This document shows, piece by piece, positions 24,919 through 32,468 of a stretch of DNA of 64,000 bases. The position numbers and the translations under genes were made by a program. The DNA comes from CAWJNF01 sp963844235. Its GTDB lineage: Bacteria; Actinomycetota; Thermoleophilia; Gaiellales; Gaiellaceae. Position 1 is the first letter of the stretch. Every line of letters starts with the position of its first letter. The notes below the pieces were generated by a model. It had not been told where the DNA came from. It was given only the letters and a program-made list of their open reading frames with translations, and ran no database searches. The stretch spans positions 930,001 through 994,000 of the forward strand of contig CAWJNF010000004.1 in assembly GCA_963844235.1 (NCBI GenBank). Direction: 5' to 3'.

Positions 24919-25358
24919 GCCGGTACGGGTTCGTCCGCCATCCCGCGTCAGTCGCGCTCATCGTCGTGGACGGCGATGAGATCGTCCTCGTCCGGCAGAC
25001 CCGTCCGGGCGCTGCGTCCGGGACGCTGGAGGTGCCGGGAGGGACGGTGGAGCCGGGCGAGACACCGGAGCAGACCGCCGTTCGCGAGCTCGCCGAGGAG
25101 TGCTCGCTCGGGGCCACGACGTGGCGGCGGATCGGTGGGTTCTGGGTCGTGCCCGCCTATTCGACGGAGTACGCGCACGTCTTCGAGGCGACGACGCTCT
25201 GGCCGGCCGAGGGTGTGCCGGACGAAGACGAGGACATCGTCCTCGAGCGGCTCCCCGCCGAGCGCGCGCTGCTCGAGGTCTCGGATGCGGGCTCGATCGC
25301 GGCGCTCGCGCTGTGGCTCGAGGAGCGCCGCGCGACCGGGTCGGACTCGCCGTCGTAG
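24915..25358 (+). CDS. Nudix hydrolase (ADP-ribose pyrophosphatase-like)
   Basis: A 147-residue Nudix protein. The box GGTVEPGETPEQTAVRELAE runs into ECSL, so the last conserved Gly is Ser. The preceding VRQTRPGAASGTLEVPGG and the A(D/S)DAGSIAAL tail resemble ADP-sugar pyrophosphatases. It would cleave a nucleoside diphosphate linked to X. ATG 24915 overlaps the permease stop. Its own TAG stop lies inside the 26-bp palindrome that also supplies the stop of the convergent epimerase. Confidence 0.85.
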   Translation: MSRYGFVRHPASVALIVVDGDEIVLVRQTRPGAASGTLEVPGGTVEPGETPEQTAVRELAEECSLGATTWRRIGGFWVVPAYSTEYAHVFEATTLWPAEGVPDEDEDIVLERLPAERALLEVSDAGSIAALALWLEERRATGSDSPS

Positions 25359-25380
25359 GGCCGGATATATCCGGCCCTAC
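25355..25380. repeat. 26-bp perfect palindrome containing both convergent stop codons
   Basis: GTAGGGCCGGATA is followed by its exact reverse complement. It belongs to the GGGCCGGAT...ATCCGGCCC repeat family. TAG at 25356-25358 ends the Nudix gene and TAG on the other strand (25379-25377) ends the epimerase gene. It probably also serves as a bidirectional terminator. Confidence 0.85.
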
Positions 25381-26348
25381 AGGTAGTCCTCGACGTAGGC
25401 CTGCACGATCGCATCGAGGCTCTCGTCGCGCGGAATGCCGAGCGCGGCCCCGCGCGCGGCGTCGGCGTCCTTCGCCCAGCTCCCGCAGATCCGCTCGATG
25501 TACGGATCGGGCCGCACCGTGATCGGGCCCAGCGCCCGCCCGGCTCCCACCCGGCGCACGCACTCGGCCATCTCCCCGGCGGTGCACGTGACGCTCGGGA
25601 AGAGCACGGCCCGGTCGGGCCCGAGGCGCGTCGGTTCCACGTCGTGAAGCCTGATCAGACCCTCGACAACGGTGCGGACACCGCCGACAGGCGTTCGCAT
25701 GTCGAGGCCGACGGGCAGAACGCACTCCTCGCCTGCGAGCGGCTCCCGAAAGATGCCGCTGACCCAGGACGATGCGGCGCTGTTCGGCGCTCCCGGCCGG
25801 ACGACCACCGTCGGCAACCGGGCACTGCGACCGTCCACGTAGCCCTTGCGCGCGTAGTCGCTGACGAGAAGCTCGAGCATGGCCTTCGTCGTCCCATAGG
25901 TCGTCTCCGGCACGAGCCGCGTGTCGTCGGACACGACCTCCGGCAGCTCTTCGCCGCCGTACGTCGCGTAGGTGCTGGCGAAGACGAGGCGGCAGCCGCC
26001 GGCAGTCCGGCAGGCGTCGAGCACGCCACGGCCTCCGTCCAGGTTCACGCGCAGCGCAAGGTCGAAGTCGAGCTCGCCGCCGCCCGAGAGCACGGAGGCG
26101 AGATGGAAGACCGAGCTGCCGGGCTCGACGTGGGAAGCCACGAAGGCTGGATCGGCGACGTCGCCGGCGACGAGCCTCGCTCCGTCCAGGCCGGGCGGCG
26201 GCTCATCGGGCACGACCGCGTCGAGGATCACGAGCTCGTCGATTCGCTCCTCGCCGCCGGTGGAGCATGCAAGCGCACCGAGCTCGAGCAGCCGGCGCGC
26301 CAGCCGGCGCCCGACGAATCCGCTGCCACCGGTGACGACGACCTTCAT
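25377..26348 (-). CDS. NAD-dependent epimerase/dehydratase
   Basis: A 323-residue extended SDR. VVTGGSGFVGRRLARRLLEL (about 3-22) binds NAD, VFHLASVLSGGG and the YGTTKAMLEL (YxxxK) active site follow. The DAVVPDEPPPGLDGARLVAG loop and overall length resemble D-erythronate or uronate-type dehydrogenases. A sugar-nucleotide or sugar-acid substrate is likely, not identified. It is convergent with the Nudix gene. Confidence 0.85.
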   Translation of the reverse strand: MKVVVTGGSGFVGRRLARRLLELGALACSTGGEERIDELVILDAVVPDEPPPGLDGARLVAGDVADPAFVASHVEPGSSVFHLASVLSGGGELDFDLALRVNLDGGRGVLDACRTAGGCRLVFASTYATYGGEELPEVVSDDTRLVPETTYGTTKAMLELLVSDYARKGYVDGRSARLPTVVVRPGAPNSAASSWVSGIFREPLAGEECVLPVGLDMRTPVGGVRTVVEGLIRLHDVEPTRLGPDRAVLFPSVTCTAGEMAECVRRVGAGRALGPITVRPDPYIERICGSWAKDADAARGAALGIPRDESLDAIVQAYVEDYL

Positions 26349-26421
26349 CGCGCGTCATCTTCGCTCGAATCGCCAGTCCGCGCGTCCTCGATCTGCGGAG
26401 GCAGCTAGGGAGGACGATCTG

Positions 26422-26550
26422 TCAGGCGGGGATCTCGTCCGGCTCTACGGGGACCGGTTCGGCGGGCGCCGGCTCGACGGGCTGCTCGCGCGGTACCGGA
26501 TCCTCGATCGGCTCGATCACGATCTCTCTTCTCGGCTCGCCGATCTCCAT
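26422..26550 (-). CDS. 42-residue Pro/Glu-rich microprotein
   Basis: Translates as MEIGEPRREIVIEPIEDPVP and continues with PxP/VEP repeats to a TGA. It is acidic, proline-rich and without a membrane segment. A GTTT-N16-GGGAAC promoter lies directly upstream on the same strand (26585-26560), 10 nt before the ATG, which strongly supports expression. Similar short EP-rich proteins occur in actinobacteria without known function. The 380-bp gap 26349-26728 otherwise holds only this gene and the two divergent promoters. Confidence 0.6.
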   Translation of the reverse strand: MEIGEPRREIVIEPIEDPVPREQPVEPAPAEPVPVEPDEIPA

Positions 26551-26559
26551 AGCGTCCGG

Positions 26560-26585
26560 GTTCCCGGCCTCGGACCAGATCAAAC
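26560..26585 (-). promoter_or_regulatory. SigB-like promoter of the 42-residue microprotein
   Basis: Minus strand GTTT (26585-26582), 16-nt spacer, GGGAAC (26565-26560). It matches the GTTT-N15-17-GGGWA pattern shared by eleven genes here. Confidence 0.65.
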
Positions 26586-26657
26586 CGCGTGCGTGCGATC
26601 AGTCGAGGCTTCCACGGCCTCCGCAACCCGCGAAGCGCATGCCGCTCGCCGAGCGGC

Positions 26658-26683
26658 GTTTCGTCCGTCGCGAGGCCGGGAAC
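26658..26683 (+). promoter_or_regulatory. SigB-like promoter of the CBS gene
   Basis: GTTT (26658-26661), 16-nt spacer, GGGAAC (26678-26683), 45 nt before the ATG of the CBS-domain gene, which also has AAGGAGG as ribosome site. Confidence 0.65.
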
Positions 26684-26728
26684 GCGTAGGCACCGCTTCG
26701 AGCGGCAACGACGAAGGAGGCGAAGCAG

Positions 26729-27172
26729 ATGGCTGCCGAGTCCACGCCGGTTCGTGAATCGATGACGCCGTACACGACATCGGTCGATCCCGACACGACC
26801 GTGCTCGACGCTGCTCGCATCATGCGGCAGGAGGACGTCGGCTCGCTGCCGGTCGTCCAGGACGAGCGCGTGCTCGGGATCATCACCGATCGCGACATCG
26901 CGACCCGCGTGGTCGCGGAGGGCAGGGATCCGCAAACGCAGACCGTCGCCGCGATCGCGTCGAGGGAGGTCGTCACGGTCGGCCCTGACCAGCAGCTCGC
27001 GGAAGCGCTCCAGCTCATGGCCAGGCATCAGGTACGGAGGCTGCCCGTCGTCGACGAGGGCCACCGGCTCGTCGGCATCCTCGCACAGGCCGACGTGGCC
27101 CTCGTCGCCAGCCCCGAATCCACTGGCCTCGTGATCGGCGAGATCTCGGAGCCTCACGTCGACCAGCCCTGA
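26729..27172 (+). CDS. CBS domain protein
   Basis: A 147-residue protein made of two CBS motifs: MTPYTTSVDPDTTVLDAARI to LGIITDRDIATRVV (about 11-62), and VAAIASREVVTVGPDQQLAE to RLVGILAQADVAL (about 72-130). Tandem CBS pairs bind adenine nucleotides and sense energy state; stand-alone ones are common in stress regulons. The SigB-like promoter upstream fits that. The start ATG has AAGGAGG at a normal distance. Confidence 0.88.
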   Translation: MAAESTPVRESMTPYTTSVDPDTTVLDAARIMRQEDVGSLPVVQDERVLGIITDRDIATRVVAEGRDPQTQTVAAIASREVVTVGPDQQLAEALQLMARHQVRRLPVVDEGHRLVGILAQADVALVASPESTGLVIGEISEPHVDQP

Positions 27173-27207
27173 CGCCCGCCTGTCGACCCCGCCGCGGCAG
27201 CGGGCTG

Positions 27208-27234
27208 GTTTGCCACTGCCCGCAGGCCGGGAAC
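27208..27234 (+). promoter_or_regulatory. SigB-like promoter of the 27244 gene
   Basis: GTTT (27208-27211), 17-nt spacer, GGGAAC (27229-27234). The transcript would begin about 3 nt before the ATG. Confidence 0.55.
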
Positions 27235-27243
27235 AGGTCGTGC

Positions 27244-27792
27244 ATGGAGCGAGCGCCGGACCTCGTCGAGCCGATCGTGGCCTGGCGCGCGTGGTTCGTA
27301 CACAGAGAGGGAAAGGCGCCGCACAGGCTCGACTCGGTCATCCACCGGTGCCCGTGGCCCGCCAGGGAGGAGCTGGCGGCGCGCTGTCTGACGACTCGTG
27401 GCGAGCTCGCAAAGACCCATTTCGCGCCCCTCGAGCGGTGCCAATGCGGTATCTACGGCGCCTGCACGCTCGAGCGCCTGGGCAACTACGTCGGTCACGG
27501 GCTGGGGCCTGTGCCGGGTGTCCAGGCCCTGGGTCTCGTCGCGCTGTGGGGCCAGGTCCTCGTTCACGAGCATGGTTGGCGCGCGTCGCACGCCTACCCG
27601 ATCCGCCTCTGGCTGCCGCGGCGGGACATGCGCGACGAGCCGATCGCCAACTGGGAGGAGATCGCCTTCGACCTCGCGGACTACGCGGTTCCCGTAGAGC
27701 CGCTCGACTGCGGACACTCGCCCCGCGTTCTCGCCACGCTCCGTGCCTGGGAGGACGCGTGCGACTCCCGACCGGTGCGCAGGGCGGCGTGA
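27244..27792 (+). CDS. Conserved hypothetical protein with CxC motif
   Basis: A 182-residue soluble protein. Features are AWRAWFVHREG at the N-terminus, ERCQCGIYGACTLERLGNYV (about 63-82, three Cys), GLVALWGQVLVHEHGWRASH (about 97-116) and AYPIRLWLPRRD. The HEHGWRASHAYP block looks conserved and may be a ligand site. No enzyme family is recognised. The SigB-like promoter suggests stress induction. The methyltransferase-like gene follows directly in the same frame after the TGA. Confidence 0.65.
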   Translation: MERAPDLVEPIVAWRAWFVHREGKAPHRLDSVIHRCPWPAREELAARCLTTRGELAKTHFAPLERCQCGIYGACTLERLGNYVGHGLGPVPGVQALGLVALWGQVLVHEHGWRASHAYPIRLWLPRRDMRDEPIANWEEIAFDLADYAVPVEPLDCGHSPRVLATLRAWEDACDSRPVRRAA

Positions 27793-28530
27793 GCGCTGAT
27801 CCGGCTCGGCCCCGAAGCCGCGTACCTGGCCATCTCCGACCACGAGCGCGGCGGAGGTCGCGCGACGGCGGAGGCGGCTAGCGTCGCGGCTGCCGGGGAC
27901 GTGCACCCCGGCGCCTGCATCCTCGACGCAGGGGCAGGGCAGGGCTGGCACGCGATCGCACTAGCGCGGCAGCACGTCGTCGTCGGGATCGATCCCGCGC
28001 TCACCTTCCTCGAGACGGGACGCCGGCGCGCCGCACGCCTACCGCGCGAGCACCGTCCCCTGTTTCTGGCCGCGCGGTCCTCCGCCGTACCGCTCGCGGA
28101 GGCGAGCGTCGACCTGGCCTTCAGCATTCACTCCTCGCTCGGCTACGGAACGATGGACGAGGACCGGGCAGCGCTTCTCGAGCTTCGCCGCGTGCTACGC
28201 CCCGGCGCACGGCTCGTCGTTCAGGTCGTGTCGCCCGACGGCGCTTCACGAGCCCTCCCGCGCGTGGCGACCTGGAGCGACGGCACGACGGTGCGGTACC
28301 GACCGGCCTTCGACGAACGGACCGGTCTGCTGAGCGAGCACCAGCGCGTCGATCTTCCCGGCGGCCCCGCCGGCGAGTTCTCGTTCGCTGTGAGGGCATA
28401 CGCCGGGGACGAGCTTGCGGCGCTCGTCCGCGAGGCCGGCTTCGTGCACCCGCGCATGTTCGGCTCGCTCGACCTCGACCGGTGGATGCCCGGCGATCCG
28501 GCCGTGATCGTGGCACGGAATCGCCACTGA
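27788..28530 (+). CDS. SAM-dependent methyltransferase, N-terminus uncertain
   Basis: A class I methyltransferase: motif I ILDAGAGQGWHAIALA, then VVGIDPA (acidic loop) and VDLAFSIHSSLGYG. From GTG 27901 only about 7 residues precede motif I. Upstream in the same frame, back to 27793, the translation ALIRLGPEAAYLAISDHERG reads like genuine N-terminal sequence but has no start codon. GTG 27788, which overlaps the previous stop (GTGA), would join that frame if one base were missing near 27791-27795. The true start is therefore either GTG 27901 (truncated) or GTG 27788 with an indel. Substrate unknown. Confidence 0.6.
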
Positions 28531-28610
28531 GGTCTCAGCCGCGGGCGTGGTCGGAAGACCGGAGTGACGCTCCGGCTTGACGGCGGGCGGACCGACGCGC
28601 AGACTGCCCC

Positions 28611-29015
28611 GTGATGGCGATCGGCCGGCATGCTGCGCGCGAGAACGAGCCCGAGACCGTGCAGGGCGCCGGACGGACCGAGGGTGTGCTCGGCCGCCTA
28701 CGCCATGCCCTCGCCCACGCGTTCTCCGGCGAGCGTCTGCCGCGTGACCGGACCGGGTACGAGCGGGCGCACGGTGCGCGAGGTGTGCTCGAGCCGCCAG
28801 GACGCACCCGAAGCCGGCGGGAGCCCGGCGACGGGCACGCAACCGCGCTGACCGACGAGGCCGCCGTCATGGCGGCCCAGCACGAGCGTGCGTTACGCCG
28901 GGTCGCCGTCGCCGCGAACGAGGCGTGCGAGGACTGGGAACGAGGGCTAGACGTCGACGAAGCGATGGTCCGGCTCCGCGCCGAGCTCCAGACGGCTGCT
29001 GAGTACGAGGCCTGA
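28611..29015 (+). CDS. Hypothetical protein
   Basis: A 134-residue charged protein from GTG 28611 (or ATG 28614). The first half is low-complexity and Arg/Gly-rich. The second half forms likely helices (TDEAAVMAAQHERALRRVAV, then NEACEDWERGLDVDEAMVRL). No family, membrane segment or clear ribosome site was seen. The frame is long and intact and lies between stress genes, but it may be a chance ORF. Confidence 0.4.
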   Translation: MMAIGRHAARENEPETVQGAGRTEGVLGRLRHALAHAFSGERLPRDRTGYERAHGARGVLEPPGRTRSRREPGDGHATALTDEAAVMAAQHERALRRVAVAANEACEDWERGLDVDEAMVRLRAELQTAAEYEA

Positions 29016-29063
29016 AGCGCCCTCGACAAGACATCCTGGCGCGGGCACGGCGGCCGCGCCGAT

Positions 29064-29089
29064 GTTTCGCGCTCGACCGCCCTGGGAAC
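29064..29089 (+). promoter_or_regulatory. SigB-like promoter of the anti-sigma gene
   Basis: GTTT (29064-29067), 16-nt spacer, GGGAAC (29084-29089). It overlaps a possible ATG at 29062, so translation must begin further down, at GTG 29113. Confidence 0.65.
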
Positions 29090-29112
29090 GGCACGGGTAT
29101 GGGCACGGCGTC

Positions 29113-29508
29113 GTGACGGGGCAGACCACGACTGCCCAGGGCTTCTCGGTTCGCCTTCCGGGCCTCGCCTCCAGCGTGACGCGGGGCCGCCATCTCCTGA
29201 CTGAGTACCTCTGCAACGTCGGCTACGGCGACTCGTACGACGTGCGGCTCGGCGTCACCGAGGCGCTGACCAACGCGGTCCGCCACGCCTACCACGCCGG
29301 GGAGAAGGGCGACATCGAGCTCGAGGCGGTGGTGCAAGACGACGAGCTGCACGTGATCGTCAGGGACTTCGGCACCGGTCCGACCGTGCAGGTGAGCAGC
29401 GCCGGCGTCGGCCTGGGACTGCCGCTCATGGCCTCGGTGGCCGAGCGCGTCGTCATCGACGTCGCAGCTGGGCGAGGAACCGAAGTACACCTCACCTTCG
29501 CGTCCTAG
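29113..29508 (+). CDS. RsbW-type anti-sigma serine kinase/ATPase
   Basis: A 131-residue HATPase_c (GHKL) protein. The N-box is RLGVTEALTNAVRHAYH, the G1 box VRDFGTG and the G2 region GVGLGLPLMASV. Such proteins bind a SigB-type factor and phosphorylate a STAS antagonist. Start GTG 29113 was chosen because a SigB-like promoter lies at 29064-29089. Self-control by the sigma factor it inhibits is the usual design. Confidence 0.8.
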   Translation: MTGQTTTAQGFSVRLPGLASSVTRGRHLLTEYLCNVGYGDSYDVRLGVTEALTNAVRHAYHAGEKGDIELEAVVQDDELHVIVRDFGTGPTVQVSSAGVGLGLPLMASVAERVVIDVAAGRGTEVHLTFAS

Positions 29509-29547
29509 GCTGCGGCCCCGGGCTACCTCGCTCGCTACGGTTCAAGC

Positions 29548-30090
29548 GTGCTCGACCGCCTGGCCGATGTCGATCGCGCCGCGCTCGAAGCAGTGGCCTC
29601 GATGCGTTCGGCTGGCTATCGGCTGCCTTCGTGCTGATCTCGGCCTGGTGGTTCAAGGGTCTCGTGATCACGGGGCTCGGTGGTATCGCCGATCTCCGGT
29701 CGCGCCGGCCGCTGTCAGCGCCGGGTCGCTGCGGGCGCCGCAGCAGCGATCACCGCCGGTCTCAAAGAGGCGTTCGACCGCTCCCGCCCCTCCATGGCCG
29801 ACTCGTCGTTCGCGAGCGTGATCGCGCCTCCCGGCTCCGACTCGTTCCCGTCCGGCCACGCCGCCGAGGCGTTTGCTGCCGCAACGGTGATCGCGGTCCT
29901 GGTGCCGCGCTTGCGATTGCCGGCGCTCGCGCTCGCAGCCCTCGTCGGAGTGTCGCGCGTCTACCTCGGGGTCCACTACCCGCTCGACGTCCTCGCAGGG
30001 GCGCTCGTCGGCGTCCTCACCGGCTTCGCCGTCGGCCTTCTGTGCAAGCGGCGGCTGCGAGCCGCGGCGGGCCGGCCTGCTCAGAAAACC
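29548..30090 (+). pseudogene. PAP2-family phosphatase gene with two frame breaks
   Basis: Three frames are needed: MLDRLADVDRAALEAVASM; FGWLSAAFVLISAWWFKGLV; then AAGAAAAITAGLKEAFDRSR. The last part holds all PAP2 motifs: KEAFDRSRP, FPSGHAAEA and SRVYLGVHYPLDVLAG. The breaks are near 29600 and 29715. The start GTG is 6 nt after TACGGT. No stop occurs at the expected end (about 30090), where the gene runs into the 22-residue ORF on the other strand. Lipid or diacylglycerol-pyrophosphate phosphatase is the family role; product integrity is doubtful. Confidence 0.65.
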
Positions 30091-30149
30091 CAGACGAGCA
30101 GCAGCACGATGAGAACGATGAGAGCGATAGTCCCGAGTCCGATATACAT
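30081..30149 (-). CDS. 22-residue hydrophobic peptide
   Basis: MYIGLGTIALIVLIVLLLVW ends in VF: a single membrane helix with almost no loop. GCAGGGAGC lies just before the ATG. Very small one-helix proteins of this look are common next to stress genes in high-GC bacteria. The frame could also be read longer upstream (to 30278), but that part is unlike protein. Confidence 0.4.
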   Translation of the reverse strand: MYIGLGTIALIVLIVLLLVWVF

Positions 30150-30198
30150 GCTCCCTGCGTTCCATCCGGAAGGCAGGGCGAAACGCATCGCGAACGAA

Positions 30199-30594
30199 TC
30201 AGACGCCGTCTGGATCGGTCGCCAGCGCGATACTAGCCAGCGCCGCCTCGCGATCGGGGACCACGGGCAGCGCATCATCGAGGCCGACGAGCTCGAAGAG
30301 GCGACGCGTCGGCACTCCCACGGGCACGACGATGCACATGGGCCGACCGTCGGCGCCGAGGCTCTCGGCGATCCGGGAGAGCATGGCGAGACCGGAGCTG
30401 TCGAGGTAGAGAAGGTTCGTCAGGTCGATTGCGAGGGCGCCGTCTCCTGCTCCCGCGAGGACCTCCTCCTCGACGACCATGGCATTGGACAGATCGATCT
30501 CGCCGCTGAGGACAGCGAACACGACGCCGTCGCCCGACTCGTGCTCCACCCGCGCAAGCGGCTCGGTAAGGCCCTCCGCGTTGTCCGTGTGCAT
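30199..30594 (-). CDS. STAS-domain anti-sigma factor antagonist
   Basis: A 131-residue SpoIIAA/RsbV-like protein. AVLSGEIDLSNAM (about 31-43) and LLYLDSSGLAMLSR (about 67-80) form the STAS core, with the phosphorylatable Ser in DSSG. When dephosphorylated it would bind the RsbW-type kinase and free the sigma factor. ATG 30594 is preceded by GGAGG. No SigB-like promoter was found upstream. The ANTAR gene is divergent. Confidence 0.85.
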   Translation of the reverse strand: MHTDNAEGLTEPLARVEHESGDGVVFAVLSGEIDLSNAMVVEEEVLAGAGDGALAIDLTNLLYLDSSGLAMLSRIAESLGADGRPMCIVVPVGVPTRRLFELVGLDDALPVVPDREAALASIALATDPDGV

Positions 30595-30815
30595 CCCACT
30601 ACCTCCACTGCCGACACATATGCCCGGCCAGGTCGTGGGACCGGAGAAACGCCGACCGGGCTCTGGGGTACGGCTGGGACACATCGTAGCCAATCGCATC
30701 GGTTCGAGCGGCCGGCGCGTCTGCTGCTTCCGCCGGCGTCGAGCGGCGGGCCGCGGCCCCCAGGTTGACAGCGCCGCAGCCCGGGCCGACAATCCGCGGG
30801 CAGCGTGGACGACCG

Positions 30816-31436
30816 GTGAGCCCAGCAGAGCAGCGAGAAGACGGTCGTCGCGGGCTTCGGGTCGCGATCGCGAACGAGAACCAGCGGCGTCTGGATACCG
30901 TTGCCGGAGTCGTGACCGAGGCCGGTCACGACGTGGTGGCGAGACTCGTCGATCTGGCGCGCACCGGCGCTGCGATCGCGGAGCACCAGCCGGATGTCGC
31001 TATCGTCGCCCCCGGCAAGGACCCGCGGCACGCGCTCGAGCTCGTCGCCGAGATCGCCGACGAGGGGATCTGTCCGGTGATCCTGATGCTCGAGAAGAAC
31101 GATCCGGCGCTCGTCGCGGAAGCCGCCGAGCTCGGGGTCTTCGGCCAGCTCACCGGGACCGAAGTGGGCGAGCTGCAGGGCGAGCTCGAGATCGTGCTTC
31201 GCCGCTATGACGATTACCAGCGCCTCGAAGAGGCCTTTGGTCGACGTGCCGTCGTCGAGCGTGCCAAGGGTGTGATCATGGAGCGAAACGGCATGGACGA
31301 GCGCGAGGCGTTCGAGCTTCTGCGCAGCCAGGCGCGCCGCTCGGGGACGCGCCTCGTGGCCGTCGCCCAAGCCGTGCTGGAGGCGCGCGAGCTGCTTCCG
31401 GAGCACGGGCCCGTCACCGGCGACGCTGACCACTGA
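30816..31436 (+). CDS. ANTAR-domain regulator with degenerate receiver
   Basis: A 206-residue RNA-binding antiterminator. The N-terminal receiver-like domain (RVAIANENQRRLDTVAGVV; PDVAIVAPGKDPRHALELVA) has Ala where the phospho-accepting Asp should be. The C-terminal ANTAR reads AVVERAKGVIMERNGMDERE, then AFELLRSQARRSGTRLVAVA, with the conserved AKG and the A-R-x-x-x helix. ANTAR proteins bind paired hairpins to prevent termination. Without the Asp, control must come from a partner or ligand. Start GTG 30816. Confidence 0.85.
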   Translation: MSPAEQREDGRRGLRVAIANENQRRLDTVAGVVTEAGHDVVARLVDLARTGAAIAEHQPDVAIVAPGKDPRHALELVAEIADEGICPVILMLEKNDPALVAEAAELGVFGQLTGTEVGELQGELEIVLRRYDDYQRLEEAFGRRAVVERAKGVIMERNGMDEREAFELLRSQARRSGTRLVAVAQAVLEARELLPEHGPVTGDADH

Positions 31437-31457
31437 GCCTTCCGGAGCAGCGAGGGC

Positions 31458-32084
31458 TCAGTCGTTCCGACGAGCGGAGGCGCGAGCTGGGGCAGCCAGC
31501 TCGAGATCCGCCACGAGCCCCTGGAATGCCTCGTCGCGGCCTCCGCCCGACCGCGCCCGCAGAATCGATGACGGGTGCGCGGTCACGACGACTCGCGTCG
31601 AGTCCGGCCCGTCGAGCACACGCCCCCGCAGTACGCCGACCCGAGCGTCGCGACCGAGCAACGCCTGAGCCGCGGTCGCGCCCATGAGCACGAGCACCTC
31701 TGGACGCACGGCTGCGATCTCCGCCTCTAGCCAGGGCAGGCAAGCGCTCACTTCCGTCCAGTTGGGCTTGTCGTGAATGCGACGCTTGCCGCCGGGCTGC
31801 GGCTTCCACTTGAAGTGCTTCACTGCGTTCGTGACGTAGACCGTGCTCCGGTCGATGCCGACCTCCGCCAACGCCCGGTCGAGCAGCTTGCCCGCCGGAC
31901 CGACGAACGGGAGGCCGGCGCGGTCCTCCTGATCACCGGGCTGCTCGCCTACCAGCATGACGCGGGCGTGGGCGGGCCCCTCCCCGAAGACAGTTCCGGT
32001 CGCCCGCTCCCAGAGGCGGCATGCCCGACAGGCAGCGGCCTCCTGACGCAGCGTTTCGACGTCCGTGCCCGTGGGTCGGGCCAC
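31458..32084 (-). CDS. udgX: UdgX-type uracil-DNA glycosylase
   Basis: A 208-residue family 4-like UDG. The Fe-S cysteine start CRACRLWERATG, the loop GEQPGDQEDRAGLPFVGPAG and the late HPSSILRA are standard. The inserted loop GGKRRIHDKPNW carries KRRIH, the UdgX signature whose His forms a covalent bond to uracil-containing DNA in the mycobacterial enzyme. GTG 32084 lies 8 nt after the DUF6458 stop, so it shares that SigB-like promoter and may be stress-induced DNA repair. Confidence 0.88.
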   Translation of the reverse strand: MARPTGTDVETLRQEAAACRACRLWERATGTVFGEGPAHARVMLVGEQPGDQEDRAGLPFVGPAGKLLDRALAEVGIDRSTVYVTNAVKHFKWKPQPGGKRRIHDKPNWTEVSACLPWLEAEIAAVRPEVLVLMGATAAQALLGRDARVGVLRGRVLDGPDSTRVVVTAHPSSILRARSGGGRDEAFQGLVADLELAAPARASARRND

Positions 32085-32091
32085 ACTCGGC

Positions 32092-32364
32092 TCAGTACGT
32101 CCGCTCACGCTCCCGATAGTGCTCGCGAGGAGCAGCGTCCCCGGGGTAGTACGACGCGTCGCGCTCGACGTAGCGCTCACGCCGCCAGCTACCGACGCCT
32201 CCCCAGCTCGACCAGAAAAGCAGTGAGAGCAAGAGACCAACGGCGCCTACGACGAACAGGATGACGCCGACAGTGTTGAGATTGACGCCCTCGGCATCGA
32301 CGCTGACGGCCCACCACAGAACCGCGCCAGCCGCCATGAGAACGAGGCTTGCACCGAACCCCAT
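32092..32364 (-). CDS. DUF6458 family membrane protein
   Basis: A 90-residue protein with two membrane helices (GASLVLMAAGAVLWWAVSV and TVGVILFVVGAVGLLLSLLF) and the family ending LLFWSSWGG, followed by a charged Arg/Tyr-rich tail. Function unknown. AAAGGAGAGC is its ribosome site. It is the first gene of an operon with udgX, under a SigB-like promoter at 32433-32407. Confidence 0.85.
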   Translation of the reverse strand: MGFGASLVLMAAGAVLWWAVSVDAEGVNLNTVGVILFVVGAVGLLLSLLFWSSWGGVGSWRRERYVERDASYYPGDAAPREHYRERERTY

Positions 32365-32406
32365 AGCCGCTCTCCTTTCCGTCACGGCACGTTTGCCTCC
32401 CTCGGG

Positions 32407-32433
32407 ATACCCACGCCGGCCGACCGCGCAAAC
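32407..32433 (-). promoter_or_regulatory. SigB-like promoter of DUF6458-udgX
   Basis: Minus strand GTTT (32433-32430), 17-nt spacer, GGGTAT (32412-32407). Its -35 abuts the -35 of the divergent AI-2E promoter, giving AAACGTTT at 32430-32437. Confidence 0.6.
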
Positions 32434-32460
32434 GTTTCGCCCGGGCTGGCATCGGGGTAG
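32434..32460 (+). promoter_or_regulatory. SigB-like promoter of the AI-2E transporter gene
   Basis: GTTT (32434-32437), 17-nt spacer, GGGTAG (32455-32460), 8 nt before the GTG start. The last base differs from the best consensus. Confidence 0.5.
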
Positions 32461-32468
32461 GCGAAGAC

